A DNA stretch of 64,000 bases. It comes from Archegozetes longisetosus (taxonomy: Eukaryota > Arthropoda > Arachnida > Sarcoptiformes > Trhypochthoniidae). The notes beneath the pieces are model-generated. The model was not told the origin of the DNA. It ran no database searches and worked only from the letters and a program-made list of their open reading frames with translations. Location of the stretch: the NCBI GenBank assembly GCA_018873245.2, contig JAEMBT020000006.1:1491855-1555854 (forward strand), given 5' to 3'. Shown piece after piece: positions 22,305-33,425 of this stretch; the stretch's first letter is position 1; every line of letters starts with the position of its first letter. The translations under genes were made by a program, and so were the position numbers.

Positions 22305-23726
22305 CTGAAGCGATCAAAACATCTCTAAAGTTGAGTCCAGTACAATAAACTTCGCATCTAATTTGATTAACTTTTCCAGAATTGTGATCATCCACTATTT
22401 TCATTGGAAACACATTTTTAGAGTCATACCATTGAAGGCTTGATAAGTCTTCTCTTTGCCCAATATTCAAGTAGTAATCATTAGTTTGTATCTGTTGATC
22501 GCTTTTAGTTAAACTCAAATGTCTATAAGTGCCTAACTTTCCATCACGAAAGACATTGACAGCCAAATCGTTTGTGAGAATTTCAGAGAAAGGATTTTCT
22601 GAAAAATTCAGAGGAAGTTTGAGTTTTTTGTCATAATCAAAGATACACCTGACTCTATCGCCTCCGAGTTCTTGTCTCAAGCATAACGTCAGACCAATTA
22701 TTCCATTAATAGATGAGTCATTTGCAATGAGCCAAAGTTTCTCATTTTTCTTATCATTTTCTCTGATCTCTAATAATCTATATCTTAGAATTTCAAACCA
22801 TCTCTTATAATCACTACTTATTTCTATAATATTTTCTTCTTTAGGTTTCAGTTCGTTGATTGACTGAACTTTACGAAAAAGTACTGCCACCGAACAGATC
22901 GAATCGGATTTATTACAAACAATATTGAGTCCAATTTTTTGTGCTTCTATTTTGAACTCATTTATTCTTTTAGTTAGACTCAAATCATTGATATCTTTTT
23001 GTTCGCATAATCGATTCAATACAACCTCTGGTGATGTGAACACATAGCGAAATACTGTGAGTAAAAATCCATTATCTCTAACTTTTGCATAGAGTTCTTG
23101 CAAGAAGTTATCGAGTTTCAAATGCCATAAGTCATAACTGTCTCTGTAAATCAAGAGATCAACTGATTGTATATCTTTAGGAAATGTACTTTCATTTGGA
23201 TTCCATTCAACCAATTTGTAAGACTTATTTTTCAAATCTTCTGGTAAACTTTCTTTAGAATTATTAACTAAAGTATAGTCAACATCTATAGGATATATGG
23301 CAGCAGTAGCCAAATAATTATCCACATCTATAGCAGTAATGGCATTGCTTAAATTGATTTCAACAACTCTAATCTCTTTCTTGGGAACATTGTTCTCACT
23401 GACGACATCGAGAAGAGGACGTATGAAGCGTTCATTCTTTGAAACTTGATTAATAACATCTTTAGTTGAATCAAATTCTGGTTTGTTAAGAATTTGATCT
23501 ATAATTTGTTTTGAAAGTTTATCTTTTTGACCAATCAACAAATTGTTATTCTCAGTACGACAGAAATTTAAAATTTCATTGAATATCTTGAGTAATACAT
23601 ATTCTTGTTTTTCATCTCTCAAATAACTCTGAATGAGTTCTTTTGAAACCAGGTCACAACTACCCATTTCTATCGTTTCATGTAAACCAAGAATTTTCAA
23701 AACTTTATTTGCAAGTGAGAGCAAAC
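22305..23726 (-). pseudogene. FAS exon 10: methyltransferase-like region and start of enoyl reductase
   Basis: Acceptor tttaag|gtttgc. A long open exon with a degenerate methyltransferase-like fold (VVEINLSNAITAIDVDNYLA; VDLLIYRDSYDLWHLKLDNF), which is non-catalytic in animal FAS. Then EVYCTGLNFRDVLIASG opens the reductase. No internal stop over 1.4 kb, so decay is recent. Confidence 0.92.
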
Positions 23727-23904
23727 CTTAAAAGAAATTTTAAATGTATTCAGTCATTAAATTGTAATGGATTTTCGAAGTTATTGTAAATTTCTTATAG
23801 AAAATAGTTTGAAATGCTTTCTGATTAAAAGTTGGCGATAATATTCTTTTGAATTATATTTACAAATGTTGTTTAACGTTTCAAAAATGTGAAAAATTTC
23901 GTAC

Positions 23905-24700
23905 CTGTAGATATTCTGTAATCTGTTTCTTGTAGATGTTGTCAATGGCATCGTTCTCTTCATTAGGGATAAACTGATATGATTCACATTTAGGGTGTGT
24001 TGTATTGATTCGAGGAATAGAAGCAGTAACAAGATTATTGAGTTCAATACCAGGGGCAACAGTCAGTTTCAAATGAGTATCGCCATAAATGGACAGGATA
24101 GACATGTACTTTTCTTTGCCAATGTTGAAAATCTCTTCAAACTGTTTTATCTCAGGTTCCATTATTTTTGCATTTCAATCAATTCTTGTCCTTCTGTTTC
24201 AGTATCAGATTTTAAATCGCTTAAAGGCTGACTATCTAATTTTTCTGTCCTAGTTTTCAGATTCGTTTGCTGTTCAGAATAGTCCTCGTCATAAATCATT
24301 TTTTTGTTTTCTTCAATAGCGTCGAAAAGTACTTTTGGGTCACATCTCAATGATGTGATAGCTACAGGAACGAAAATATTCCTGGAACATTCTGCTACTA
24401 ACATCAATTGTAGGATTGAATCCATAAATGAGATCCAATTTCCAGTCCATTTGACTTTTCCGTATATTTTATCCAAACTTTCGTTTCTCATCTCTTGGAT
24501 TCCTCTAAATTTTGGGCCATAATCATAACCGCGAATTCGCAATTCTTTATATACACCATAAGAATCCAACATCAATGAATCACTGTTTGTGTTGAATTCT
24601 TGATTATGAATTAGATTTTGAGAATGGAGAGTATCATCTTCTAAAACACGGCCACGACCAAAAGATGCCATGTTATTGTTTTCCAGTATAACGAATTCCC
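23905..24700 (-). pseudogene. FAS exon 9: second dehydratase hotdog, frameshifted
   Basis: Acceptor tttag|gggaat. Reads RIRGYDYGPKFRGIQ and GNWISFMDSILQLMLVAEC (dehydratase Asp). Near 24166 a one-base deficit in an A run breaks the frame (ELIEMQK / MEPEIKQFEE), which continues to KKQITEYLQ. Donor cag|gtacga is phase 0 but exon 10 needs phase 1, so another base may be missing around the junction. Confidence 0.85.
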
Positions 24701-25540
24701 CTAAATCAAACAGTATTTGATAAAATTTTACATAAATTAAATATTGTACATTTAGAAGCTTAATAATATTCGGTAGCAACCAAAAATGATGTTATAGTAT
24801 GTTTTCTATCCGATCTTTATATAGAGTATGTTATGAAACTTATTTCATGTTCAATGTAGCAATCAAAGCAAATTACAAACCAAATTTTGCAAAAGTTTGA
24901 CGCATAGCACAGGGAAACTGACATAGAACGGCGTTTATTTTTAGCTATCGATAATTATTAAGTTTTCAAGTGTAACTAAGAAATTGATTTCTGAATAAAT
25001 CAGATGTTCTCAAAAAATTGAGTTAATTGGTTTTGTATGCTGTTCTTTTTTATTGGTTGCCAATCTAATTGAAAAGATTTTTAGCAAAAAAATGTTTCTT
25101 ATGAATTTTCGAAATTTTTGTATGCTATAAATTCAAATTTTTGGCTCGACTATTTCAAGCTTTATAAAACGTTTGTATTAACACAAGAGTAAAAAAATTA
25201 ATTAGATGAAAGTATTTTGTGTCTCCAAGTCAAAAAGCGGTAAATTTATCGCATATTACATGCCTCCAAGTTTATTCAAATAATTTTAGTTGGATTGAAA
25301 ATTCGAAAAAGTCTGAAACACAAGAATTTTGTATTTATCCACTAATACATACCTGAATCTTTTCTGCATTTGTGAAATTACAGCCATTAATTTTGAGTGC
25401 AAACCGTGAACATGAATATATGATTTTATATTAAGTCTAACATATACTATTAGTTAAGCAAAATATGAGTCATGAAATCGCGGATTAACACAGAATTATT
25501 ATTATCTTAGTAGGAATTATTTTTCGATAGAAAAAATCAC

Positions 25541-26401
25541 CTGATGGCTCAAGAATCCTAACAGTTAGTTTAATTGTTTCACTTTCCGACAAAAATATTG
25601 GTCTGCGAAATTGAACATCTTCGAATAAGACAGGAACTTTCGTCCACTGTTGACCTCGAGACATAGCCAATCGTCTCCAAGCGAGCATCAAATAACCAGT
25701 TGCTGGAAATAAAACTTTGCCATCAATGCAATGGTCCGCTAGGAATTTGTATTCAGGATTTGCCAAACAGATCGAAAGTGTCATGTCAGAAGCTGTTGCT
25801 CTGAAGTTAAATTCAGGAAATTTCTTGACAGCATATGAATCCTTGTGATCCCATTTAATAAGTGAACTGATCGATTGTGTACCCCTGGCCACAGGCCATT
25901 CAACTTTTGGATATAAGTTCTCAATCGATGGGTTGATTCCCAACTGATATAATTTTCCAATAGAAAGAAGAAAATGTTCGAGATTTGTTTGATTCTGATC
26001 TCTCTTAATAAGAGGCACATAATTGGCTGATTCCAAAGATTTAGGAATAACGCTGGCAAACAATGCATGTGGTCCTATCTCTATAACTATCGCATCTTTT
26101 GGTAAAGTTACAAGTCTTTCATGAAAATATACTGGATTTATCAAATTATTAACAAAATATTCAGCAGAAGCATATTTTGCCAGTTTTTCACTCGATTTTA
26201 AATTCAGAATCGAAGTCGATATCCATTTGTTTGAACGCTCTCTGGGGGTTTTGATTACTCTTCTTGATGTTTCAACCATTCTTTGAGCTGAAGACTTCAT
26301 ATAAGGGCTGTGAAATGGTACTTGAATGTTATCGAGTTGACGAACAAATATCTTTTTGTTAATCAAGCTTTCTATGAATGTTTTTGTTTCTTTATAAGTC
26401 C
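25541..26401 (-). pseudogene. FAS exon 8: MAT end and first dehydratase hotdog
   Basis: Acceptor atttag|ggactt. Includes VPFHSPYMKSSAQRMV (catalytic His region of MAT), IEIGPHALFASVI, then the dehydratase entry ADHCIDGKVLFPATGYLMLA with catalytic His. Ends RILEPSG. Intact frame. Donor g|gtgatt. Confidence 0.93.
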
Positions 26402-26975
26402 CTAAATTTCGAGAAAAAATAGTTATCATCAGGAAAGAAGAATTTCTTGTTAAACAATTCATTAACTGTTTGAGTTAACATAAGTGTTTAGTTATGAATA
26501 ACTGGTAATGACTTAATTTTCCAATTAATTAATTCAAAATATATTCTGTTAAAAAGTTATGATTAAAACTTCTAATTCACAATAAATTGATCTTAAATGT
26601 AAGATTTTTGTTTCATTTACCCGCTACATAATCTTAATATCTTAATTGCATTTTTAAACTTGGAAATCTCATCTAATTGCGAAATAATCACTTTTTACTT
26701 GTGCAGAACTTCTCTGCCTTTTATCTTGTTTAATGAATTAAGGTAAATTAGCTTATCTTTCTAACATATCATTCAACTTCAGCTAATTGAGCAGTGACTC
26801 AAGTTTATAGCAAGAGATTAATATCCAGAGAGTTAGCTTAGTGCCAACTTAAGTGATATTTGTCTTTCTAAATGTTGCCCTATCAGATTGCGTTAAAATG
26901 TAAAGACTAACATAATATTTTGCGGGCTTTGAATGAGCATTGAAGAAACAGAGAATGCTCTAAGATATAGTTTAC

Positions 26976-27560
26976 CTGATATGGTAACCAATTCTTTTGA
27001 GTTATTGCAAACCACGTAAACTCCTTTTGGACATAATTGTTTAGTTTCATCCCACGAAAGTCCGACCGCTGCCATCAAACCTTTTGGGATTTTCTCATCA
27101 CTCTCCGTGACAGCTCCTCTCCAGTAAGAAGTCAACATCGCTTCTTCTGTTGTGAGACATCCATCAGCATAAGCACATGCTATTTCACCAAATGAATGAC
27201 CAATGATTCCATCGGGAATCACATCCAAACTAAACAATACTTCAGTTAAAGCCAACTGCATAGCAGTCGTTGCAACAAATTTGTTAGTTATAGTAGACAT
27301 GGTATTCTTATCATCAGAAAGTAATAGATATTTCAAGTCTATATCATGAGGTTTAAGTATTTGTGCGCATTCTTCTATTTTATCAGCAAATATGTCGATT
27401 GGCATCAATGCTTTTGCCATTGCTGTCCACTGACCTCCCAGTCCAGGAAACAGAAACCAAATTGGTTTTGAAACTTTGTCCACCCAAACTGATGATTGTT
27501 TTACGTATTCATAGTTGTGATGTTCATCTCCTTCACCCAAAGGCTTTATTAACATCGAGG
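26976..27560 (-). pseudogene. FAS exon 7: malonyl/acetyl transferase
   Basis: Acceptor taacag|cctcga. Reads PIWFLFPGLGGQWTAMAKAL, then IIGHSFGEIACAYADGCLTT with nucleophile Ser in GHSFGE, to KELVTISG. Intact frame. Donor g|gtaaac. Confidence 0.93.
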
Positions 27561-27792
27561 CTGTTACGAACAAATAATAAAGTAAGCAATATAATCAAAA
27601 TGTACGATTAGTTATAAAAAGAAATTTCAATTGAAAAAATTGAAAGCAAATTCTTATTCTTCTCCTCTCGTCATCAAACAACGATTCGACCGAAACTGCA
27701 GCTAAATTAAATCTAACTAGTTTTGATTATCAACTATTTGAACTCGGCTCTTATCTAACAATATAGATTATGAGAAATAAATCTAAATTGAC

Positions 27793-28065
27793 CTCTATGA
27801 GGAAATCCAGCAGAAATGAGTGATGGCTTGGTTTTCATCACATCGTTTATTAAGGCCAGAAAATCTCGTGTTATTTTGCTTGGATACTTTTCGATGAAGT
27901 TAAAGATAGTTTTTAGTGAATCTTCATTACGAGCACAAATATTTATCAGTCGAGGGATCTTGTCGATTATTTTGAATGAGCTTTTATCCAACACTTTATA
28001 GTTAGGTTTTAGTAGTGCATGTCCATTAACTCCTCCGACACCGAATGAGTTCACTCCAGCAATAC
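27793..28065 (-). pseudogene. FAS exon 6: KS end and linker
   Basis: Acceptor tttag|gtattg. Reads GIAGVNSFGVGGVNGHALLK, the closing KS motif, then the linker towards the transferase, ending AGFPHR. Intact frame. Confidence 0.9.
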
Positions 28066-28567
28066 CTAAATGCCAAAATTTTCCCAGTCAATTTTAATAT
28101 CATATCATATTATAGCATTTATTTAATGACAGTTTGGATTAAATATAAGTAAAATTCGAATATTAATGAATTCTGAGAAAAGTAGTATAACTAGCTGATT
28201 CTTAAAAATTGTGAAAGTTTTGCGAGAATTTTCGAGAAAATATATTAATAACTCTGGTATAACTGCCACCTATTTTAGATTTGAAGACATTTCCGAATAA
28301 ATTCAGGACTGATTGGAATACAAAAACAATGGATTGATTTTTAGTAAGATTTTTCATCAACAAATTATTGGATGTCAGAAATGAACGTTAGCTTCAAGTT
28401 TTTATCACTAGTCAGTGTACATGAATACAGTACTAACTCCATATACTGAAATCTCGTTATAATTGGGTATGAACTATTATTACCAGCCATTTCACTATAT
28501 GAAGCTTTCATTGCAATATTGCACACGAAATCATATTGTCATATAATATCTAACGAGTAAGAAATAC

Positions 28568-28826
28568 CTGGAATGTAAGTCAGATTTTCAGTCACTGGAA
28601 ATAAAGGTGGACACATTGCTGATATTTCATTTTTTAATCGTTTTAAATTCAAATTAGGAGCAATGCATCCATTCTCATAGGAGACTATGACTTTTGTGAT
28701 AGAAGCTATGCCACAAGCCCCCTCTCCGTGACCAATATTACTTTTCAACAGACCAATAGGTAGGGTTCCTTCGCGTCCATTACAGTATGCATTAAATATA
28801 GCTCGAGCTTCTTGTGGATCTCCGGC
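28568..28826 (-). pseudogene. FAS exon 5: KS third catalytic residue
   Basis: Acceptor tttaag|gccgga. Reads AGDPQEARAIFNAYCNGREG then LLKSNIGHGEGACGIASITK with the second catalytic His, to NLTYIPG. Intact frame. Donor g|gtattt. Confidence 0.92.
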
Positions 28827-28898
28827 CTTAAAGCGAACAATTTAACAAAAAGATCACTTTGTATCAAACATTTCGAATTAGAATTTGTAAGCATTTAC

Positions 28899-29260
28899 TT
28901 TAGTTCCAGTTCCATGTGCTTCAAAGTAAGTCACTTCTAGAGTATTCACATTTGCCTCTTTATATGTAGTAACCATAAGATCACTTTGAGATTCAGAAGA
29001 TGGAAAGAAAGCACCCATTTTCTTATAGCCATCAATGTTTGTTCGGGAATGCAAAACAGTTGCGTAAATACGCTTTGCATCTGGTTTTCTCTGTAAGAAA
29101 AGACATGCAACTGTTTCTCCACGTACGTATCCATCTGCCTCTTCGTCCCACACTTTAGAAATACCATCAGAAGAGTTGAACTTAACAGTTTGGTGTATAT
29201 GATTTGTGAATGGTTGAAGACAGATATTCGTTCCACCTACTATTGCCTGTTCACATTTAC
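28899..29260 (-). pseudogene. FAS exon 4: KS second catalytic residue
   Basis: Acceptor attttag|gtaaatg. Reads GKCEQAIVGGTNICLQPFTN through DEEADGYVRGETVACLFLQR to YFEAHGTGTK, where the His is catalytic. No internal lesion. Donor aaa|gtaaat. Confidence 0.92.
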
Positions 29261-30038
29261 CTAAAATATAATGAACAATTTCCTAATGATTGAAAATTTT
29301 GTAATCAGATGATTTAAGATTCATTCATTATTTTCAAGAACATTTTTTAATGATTTAAATAGATTATTTTGAAATCAAGTTTTTATTGTTGTTTCAATCT
29401 TAAATCTTGTGCTGACTTTACATATTGTAGAATTGAAACTAAAAACTTATTAATAGAGCTCGTTTTTCCTTTAAGTTCATGTTTTCAATTTATCTGTTTT
29501 CTTTCTTCATAATTACGACATAACTAACAGGTATATTTAAACGCTTGCTAAACTCTCAGGCTGAACACTCTGAATATAATTTGAGCTATACTGAAAAGCC
29601 CTTCTTTGAATGATAGTGAATCGAGATTTTCTATTTCGGTCGAGTCTATTATTTATATTAAGATGTATGAATTAAATTGGAAAAATGCTCCACTTAAGAG
29701 TTATGACATGATTTCAATTGAATATTCTAGTTTTAGCCTATGATTGAAATCTACTGTGGGAAAAGTTGTGATTGTTATTCAGTCAAAGTTTTCAACACAT
29801 GCTTTGTGATTAACTTTGATTATCGAGTTTGATGAACAAATCAACTGAATTTTTCTTATCAAGAATTGAAGTATGAATTCAAAAAGATGTAGTAATAAGT
29901 GATGGAATTGACCATCAGGCTGAACGCCTTGAATAATTGATAATGCAATGATTTTTCTATAGAGTTTCATAATATTTGTTTAAATTAAGCAAAAAATGAA
30001 TATAAAGGCCAGAACCGTGAATTGGAGCAGGACATTAC

Positions 30039-30310
30039 CTAATCGCAAGTCAGTGACAGCCGCATCTAACGCTACCATACTCGAAGAGCACGCTGTATCT
30101 ATCACTGCTGATGGTCCTTTGAAATCGAAAAGAATGAAATTCTATTGGAATAAAAGGCTTTTGAAGTTCCAGAAATCCAAAATCCTGAATCTTTCAATGA
30201 AGTACGAGAATCGTATTGAATTTCTGATGGTTGTCCATCAGGCATTCCTATCGATCAATACCCGATATATACACCTGTTTTGGTTCCTCGAAGTGTTTGA
30301 GGGTTTATAC
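30039..30310 (-). pseudogene. FAS exon 3: KS active-site cysteine, two lesions
   Basis: Acceptor caaag|gtataaac, donor ttag|gtaatg. Encodes GINPQTLRGTKTGVYIGY, an in-frame TGA, then SIGMPDGQPSEIQY and [13 protein letters not shown] one-base deficit at a T run separates this from [20 protein letters not shown]. Two independent lesions flank an intact nucleophile motif. Confidence 0.9.
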
Positions 30311-30372
30311 CTTTGGTACAAAATTTGATGTTTCAAACTTTTCCGCTACTTAAAAATGCTATCAAGTAATAC

Positions 30373-30524
30373 CTACATCGCAAATAGCTTCATATGTCGT
30401 TTCTAATAAAATTCTCGAATGAGGATCAACAGCATCTGCTGCTTCCGACATTAGACCAAAGAATGCTCCGTCAAATTTATCAATTTTTTTAATTTACCCA
30501 TACGCTGATTCATGCTGTATAAAT
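30373..30524 (-). pseudogene. FAS exon 2: KS
   Basis: Acceptor ctgtag|atttatac and donor gtag|gtatta. Encodes LYSMNQRMGKL then, after a one-base deficit in a seven-A run, IDKFDGAFFGLMSEAADAVD and PHSRILLETTYEAICDV. The exon is 152 nt where 153 is needed to keep phase, which confirms the frameshift. Confidence 0.85.
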
Positions 30525-31096
30525 CTACAGGAAAATTGTTTTTGAATAATATTGAAAACTAATCGTTTAAACAATTTTTAATCTTTTATGTGATATTTGA
30601 TCTATATTTCAAGCAATTTTGTTTAATAAAGAGTATTATGCAAAATTAGTGCTTGTGAGGAGTAATGAAAAAGGTTTCCAATAAAATTATAAAATTTTTA
30701 ATTACATCCTGATCTGAGAAATTAATTTAAACCAAAATTATATAAATCGAATAATTTTAAAAATCTTTTCGAAATACAATAAAGTCTTAATATAAATGGA
30801 TTTTAAACTAAGTTTTTTCTTTATTAAAAATCTCATTATAATTATTTGAACCTTGCACTTGAATAAAAATTTAGACTCATTTTAAGAAGAGCACCTATAC
30901 TTTTAACTTCATATGTAATTACTTTCTTAGAGTCACATATTTAGTGATACAAATACATAGAAGTATTGAATATATAATAAAATGAGCATAACCGTTTAAA
31001 ATGCATTTCTTTGATTTACAACAAAAGTTTTCACGTTTGTTCCAATAAATCTGATTGTCAAAAGTCAAATTTAAAATCGATAACAGTATATCTTAC

Positions 31097-31262
31097 CGGT
31101 AGGCCAACGTCGATCATCTTCAGTAATCATATCAACTTTATTGTACAAATTTTCTGCAAACTCATCAGTACTGTCAGATTCAGGGAAACGTCCACTTATA
31201 CCACTTATCACTATTTCTTCGCCTTCTTGAAGAATGAGTTTAATATCAACATTTTTCTCCAT
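31097..31262 (-). pseudogene. FAS exon 1: start and KS N-terminus
   Basis: Encodes the start methionine and EEIVISGISGRFPESDSTDE, the typical entry of the ketosynthase. It ends RRWPTG with a consensus donor g|gtaagat (phase 1). Start at 31262 because it is the first ATG in frame and the family begins about ten residues before the SGISGRFPES motif. Confidence 0.9.
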
Positions 31263-32364
31263 ATTCAACTCAGATTAATATAAGTTTTGTTAGATCAAAT
31301 TTACTTTCACTGATATTTTCATCAGAAAGATGAATTCTCAAGTGAACTAAAAACCTTGGCATATCTTCGTTTATATAGACATATTTCGAATAGTGTTAAT
31401 GATTTTTGTGCTGAAGGTTTTATAAAATGCCAACTTTTTAAATAAATTACTCGTTTTCGATAAGGAAGTTTTAGTTAAAAAAAATGTTTTTAATTGAACA
31501 TAATTATCATAATTATCAGCCAATATGTCCTTCTGATTACGAGTACTCTAGACGTGAACGTAGATTCTTCGTCGTAAAAGTCAGTTTTGCAGAATGTGAT
31601 TTTAACAAGTCAGTGTAGCTAGAAGGCTTAATTTCTCTGTTTTTCTATTCTCAATTTAGATTTTAGAAACCTCTAATTTTCAAAATCATTATGAAATGCT
31701 TGAGTTCTGAGAATACAAGTCTCAAGTACACATCCATGTTCTACATAAAAATTTTTCTTTATTAGTGTAATAAATTCTGAGTTTTTGAAACGATATACTG
31801 TAGATAAGAGTTGTTAAGTCAGACTAAAGATCTTATTCAACTATTCAAAACCACGATTAAATATTTTCATAACTCTACTAATAAGTTAAGTTATATATTT
31901 TAAAACTTCAAATTGAGCTCAAATATGAGCTCATAAGTAAACCTTGAATTATTACAATTTGTTTAAAGTGATAACATTTAGTTCTTTGTCAAGACTCATT
32001 TATCGATTTATTCATAATTTTATTTGAATCATTCAATTTTCTATAAATTATTTGAATTTTAATCAGATTTTTTCATTGATTTTTCTGTTACACTGCTGAC
32101 CAAGAGCGTAATCGAGCATTAACAATTAGAACAGTTTTAGGATCTTATTCTTTTATTAGATAAATATGAAAAACGTAGGCAGAACGACGTAAATTTGAAA
32201 TTGAAATTTAGACATACAGAATAATTGAGACCTTCGGACCTATTTTTGATATTTTATATTTGGTCTCTGAGAAGCGACTACTCCTAAGAAAATAAAAATT
32301 TTGTATAGTTGAAATATGGTTAATGTGATATCCTGTAATAATACATACATACTTCATGTTAGTG
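31263..32364. other. Upstream region of the FAS gene, no gene seen
   Basis: AT-rich; would contain the FAS promoter and any 5' non-coding exon, but I cannot point to a defined core element. Confidence 0.4.
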
Positions 32365-32482
32365 ATGAAAAATGCTCGAGCGGAGGGTGCCCGGTGTTGA
32401 GTGCGAGCGCTGAGCGCCTAAATTTAGCTGAGTGTAAAAGCGAGCGTTAGATCCTCGAGCATGAGCGTGAGCGCCGAGCGTC
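32365..32482. repeat. Degenerate GAGCG-rich tract
   Basis: Repeated gagcg, gcgag and ctcgagc words (for example tgagtgcgagcgctgagcgc) in about 115 bases. A minisatellite-like GC-rich island in AT-rich DNA. Confidence 0.55.
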
Positions 32483-32579
32483 AAATTATTTAATAACAAG
32501 TTGAAAGTTAATACTTCATCTTGACATACAGTATATTAGACGAAGCCAGTGAAAACCTGAGTTTCATATCTTAGTAAAT

Positions 32580-33000
32580 ATATTTAATGACAAAATAGTA
32601 ATTATATATCTAATATCTAATGAATATAATCGCCTCTGGTCTGGTTGACAAGGCCAAGAGAGATCAGAGGTATTCCATAACAGTGACTTCATTTTGTAAG
32701 TTAATTTCTCTCTCATAACATTTTCGTACGCTGCTTGAAACTGAACTTGATTGAAAATTTTTAGATTTTTGCTCTTTGTTCTTGCAAACTTTTTGCAAAT
32801 CAAAATAAATAAGTCAAATAAAATTTTTAAAAATCTGCGAATAAAGCTAAATTTAAAGCTGCGTACGAAGAGCTTATAAGAGAGAAATGAATTTACAAAA
32901 TAGCTTCACTGGTGTGGGACACCTCTAACTTCTCTGAGCCTTTGCCAACCAGACCAAGTGCGAATATATTAGAGTTATAATTATTATTTTGCCATTAAAT
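32580..33000. repeat. Inverted duplication containing a protein-like remnant
   Basis: Left arm (about 32580-32760) and right arm (about 32850-33000) are inverted copies at roughly 75% identity. Translated outwards, both encode the same peptide core: left FQAAYENVMREKLTYKMKSL then LWNTSDLSWP, right FKAAYEELIREK, TGA, IYKIASLVWDTSNFSEP. Differences are largely conservative, which suggests a once-coding sequence. The protein family is not recognised. Confidence 0.6.
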
Positions 33001-33425
33001 ACACTTTTGATGATACAAAATTTCGATTTTCATTGATCTCATTTGTGTGGTGCATGAGTTTGCTACATATACTGATAATTAGTCATTATTCTGAATCAAG
33101 GAACTTAGACATAAAGGCTGCGCACATAATTAAGTCACGGGTTAGATCAACATCTAAATCTTCACCTCTCTTACGTCTTGCATTTATAATGAAAATTTTA
33201 ATATAACAAATTTAAACTTCAATTTTAATCATTTGTTAATTTTTTTAATTACATCAGATTTTAATGTTAAAGATATGTCCAGATGCGAAGTGAATATAAG
33301 GTATCATATTCAAATATAAAGTTTTGTGTTAATGTTTCGAAATTTTGGGCAATCTTAACGTAAGCAAACGCTAACAAAACAAGTAGACTTCATGACTTGA
33401 TGCTCTGTAAACATTTGACGCTCTT

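Larger units (their letters stand above)
15678..31262 (-). pseudogene. FASN-like: Animal-type fatty acid synthase, 14 exons, inactivated
   Basis: A cytosolic multifunctional enzyme that makes long-chain fatty acids from malonyl-CoA. Fourteen exons give about 2,630 codons in canonical order: KS, malonyl/acetyl transferase, DH, methyltransferase-like, ER, KR, ACP, TE. Key residues persist: DTACSSS and EAHGTGT and SNIGHGEG (KS), GHSFGE (MAT), DHCIDGKVLFPATGYL (DH), SGAGGVGQAA (ER), TGGLGGMG and YGYAN (KR), GIESL (ACP Ser), GHSFGA (TE). Start chosen at ATG 31262 (MEKNVDIKLILQEGEEIVIS). Lesions: frameshift in exon 2 (A7 run near 30485), TGA (near 30259) and frameshift (near 30128) in exon 3, frameshift in exon 9 (near 24166), a phase mismatch across intron 9, a Tc1/mariner-like insertion in exon 11, and TGA in exon 13 (near 16470). 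So it is a young pseudogene, or a real gene with one allelic insertion plus assembly errors. Identity is nearly certain. Confidence 0.95.

Noticed and set aside
25781..26068. 95-codon minus-strand frame overlapping FAS exon 8
   Set aside because: Shadow frame of the real exon, which matches FAS in the other frame.
29779..29970. 63-codon minus frame inside FAS intron 3
   Set aside because: The exon 3 donor and exon 4 acceptor join perfectly (RLG-KCEQ) across it, so it is intronic; no FAS similarity.
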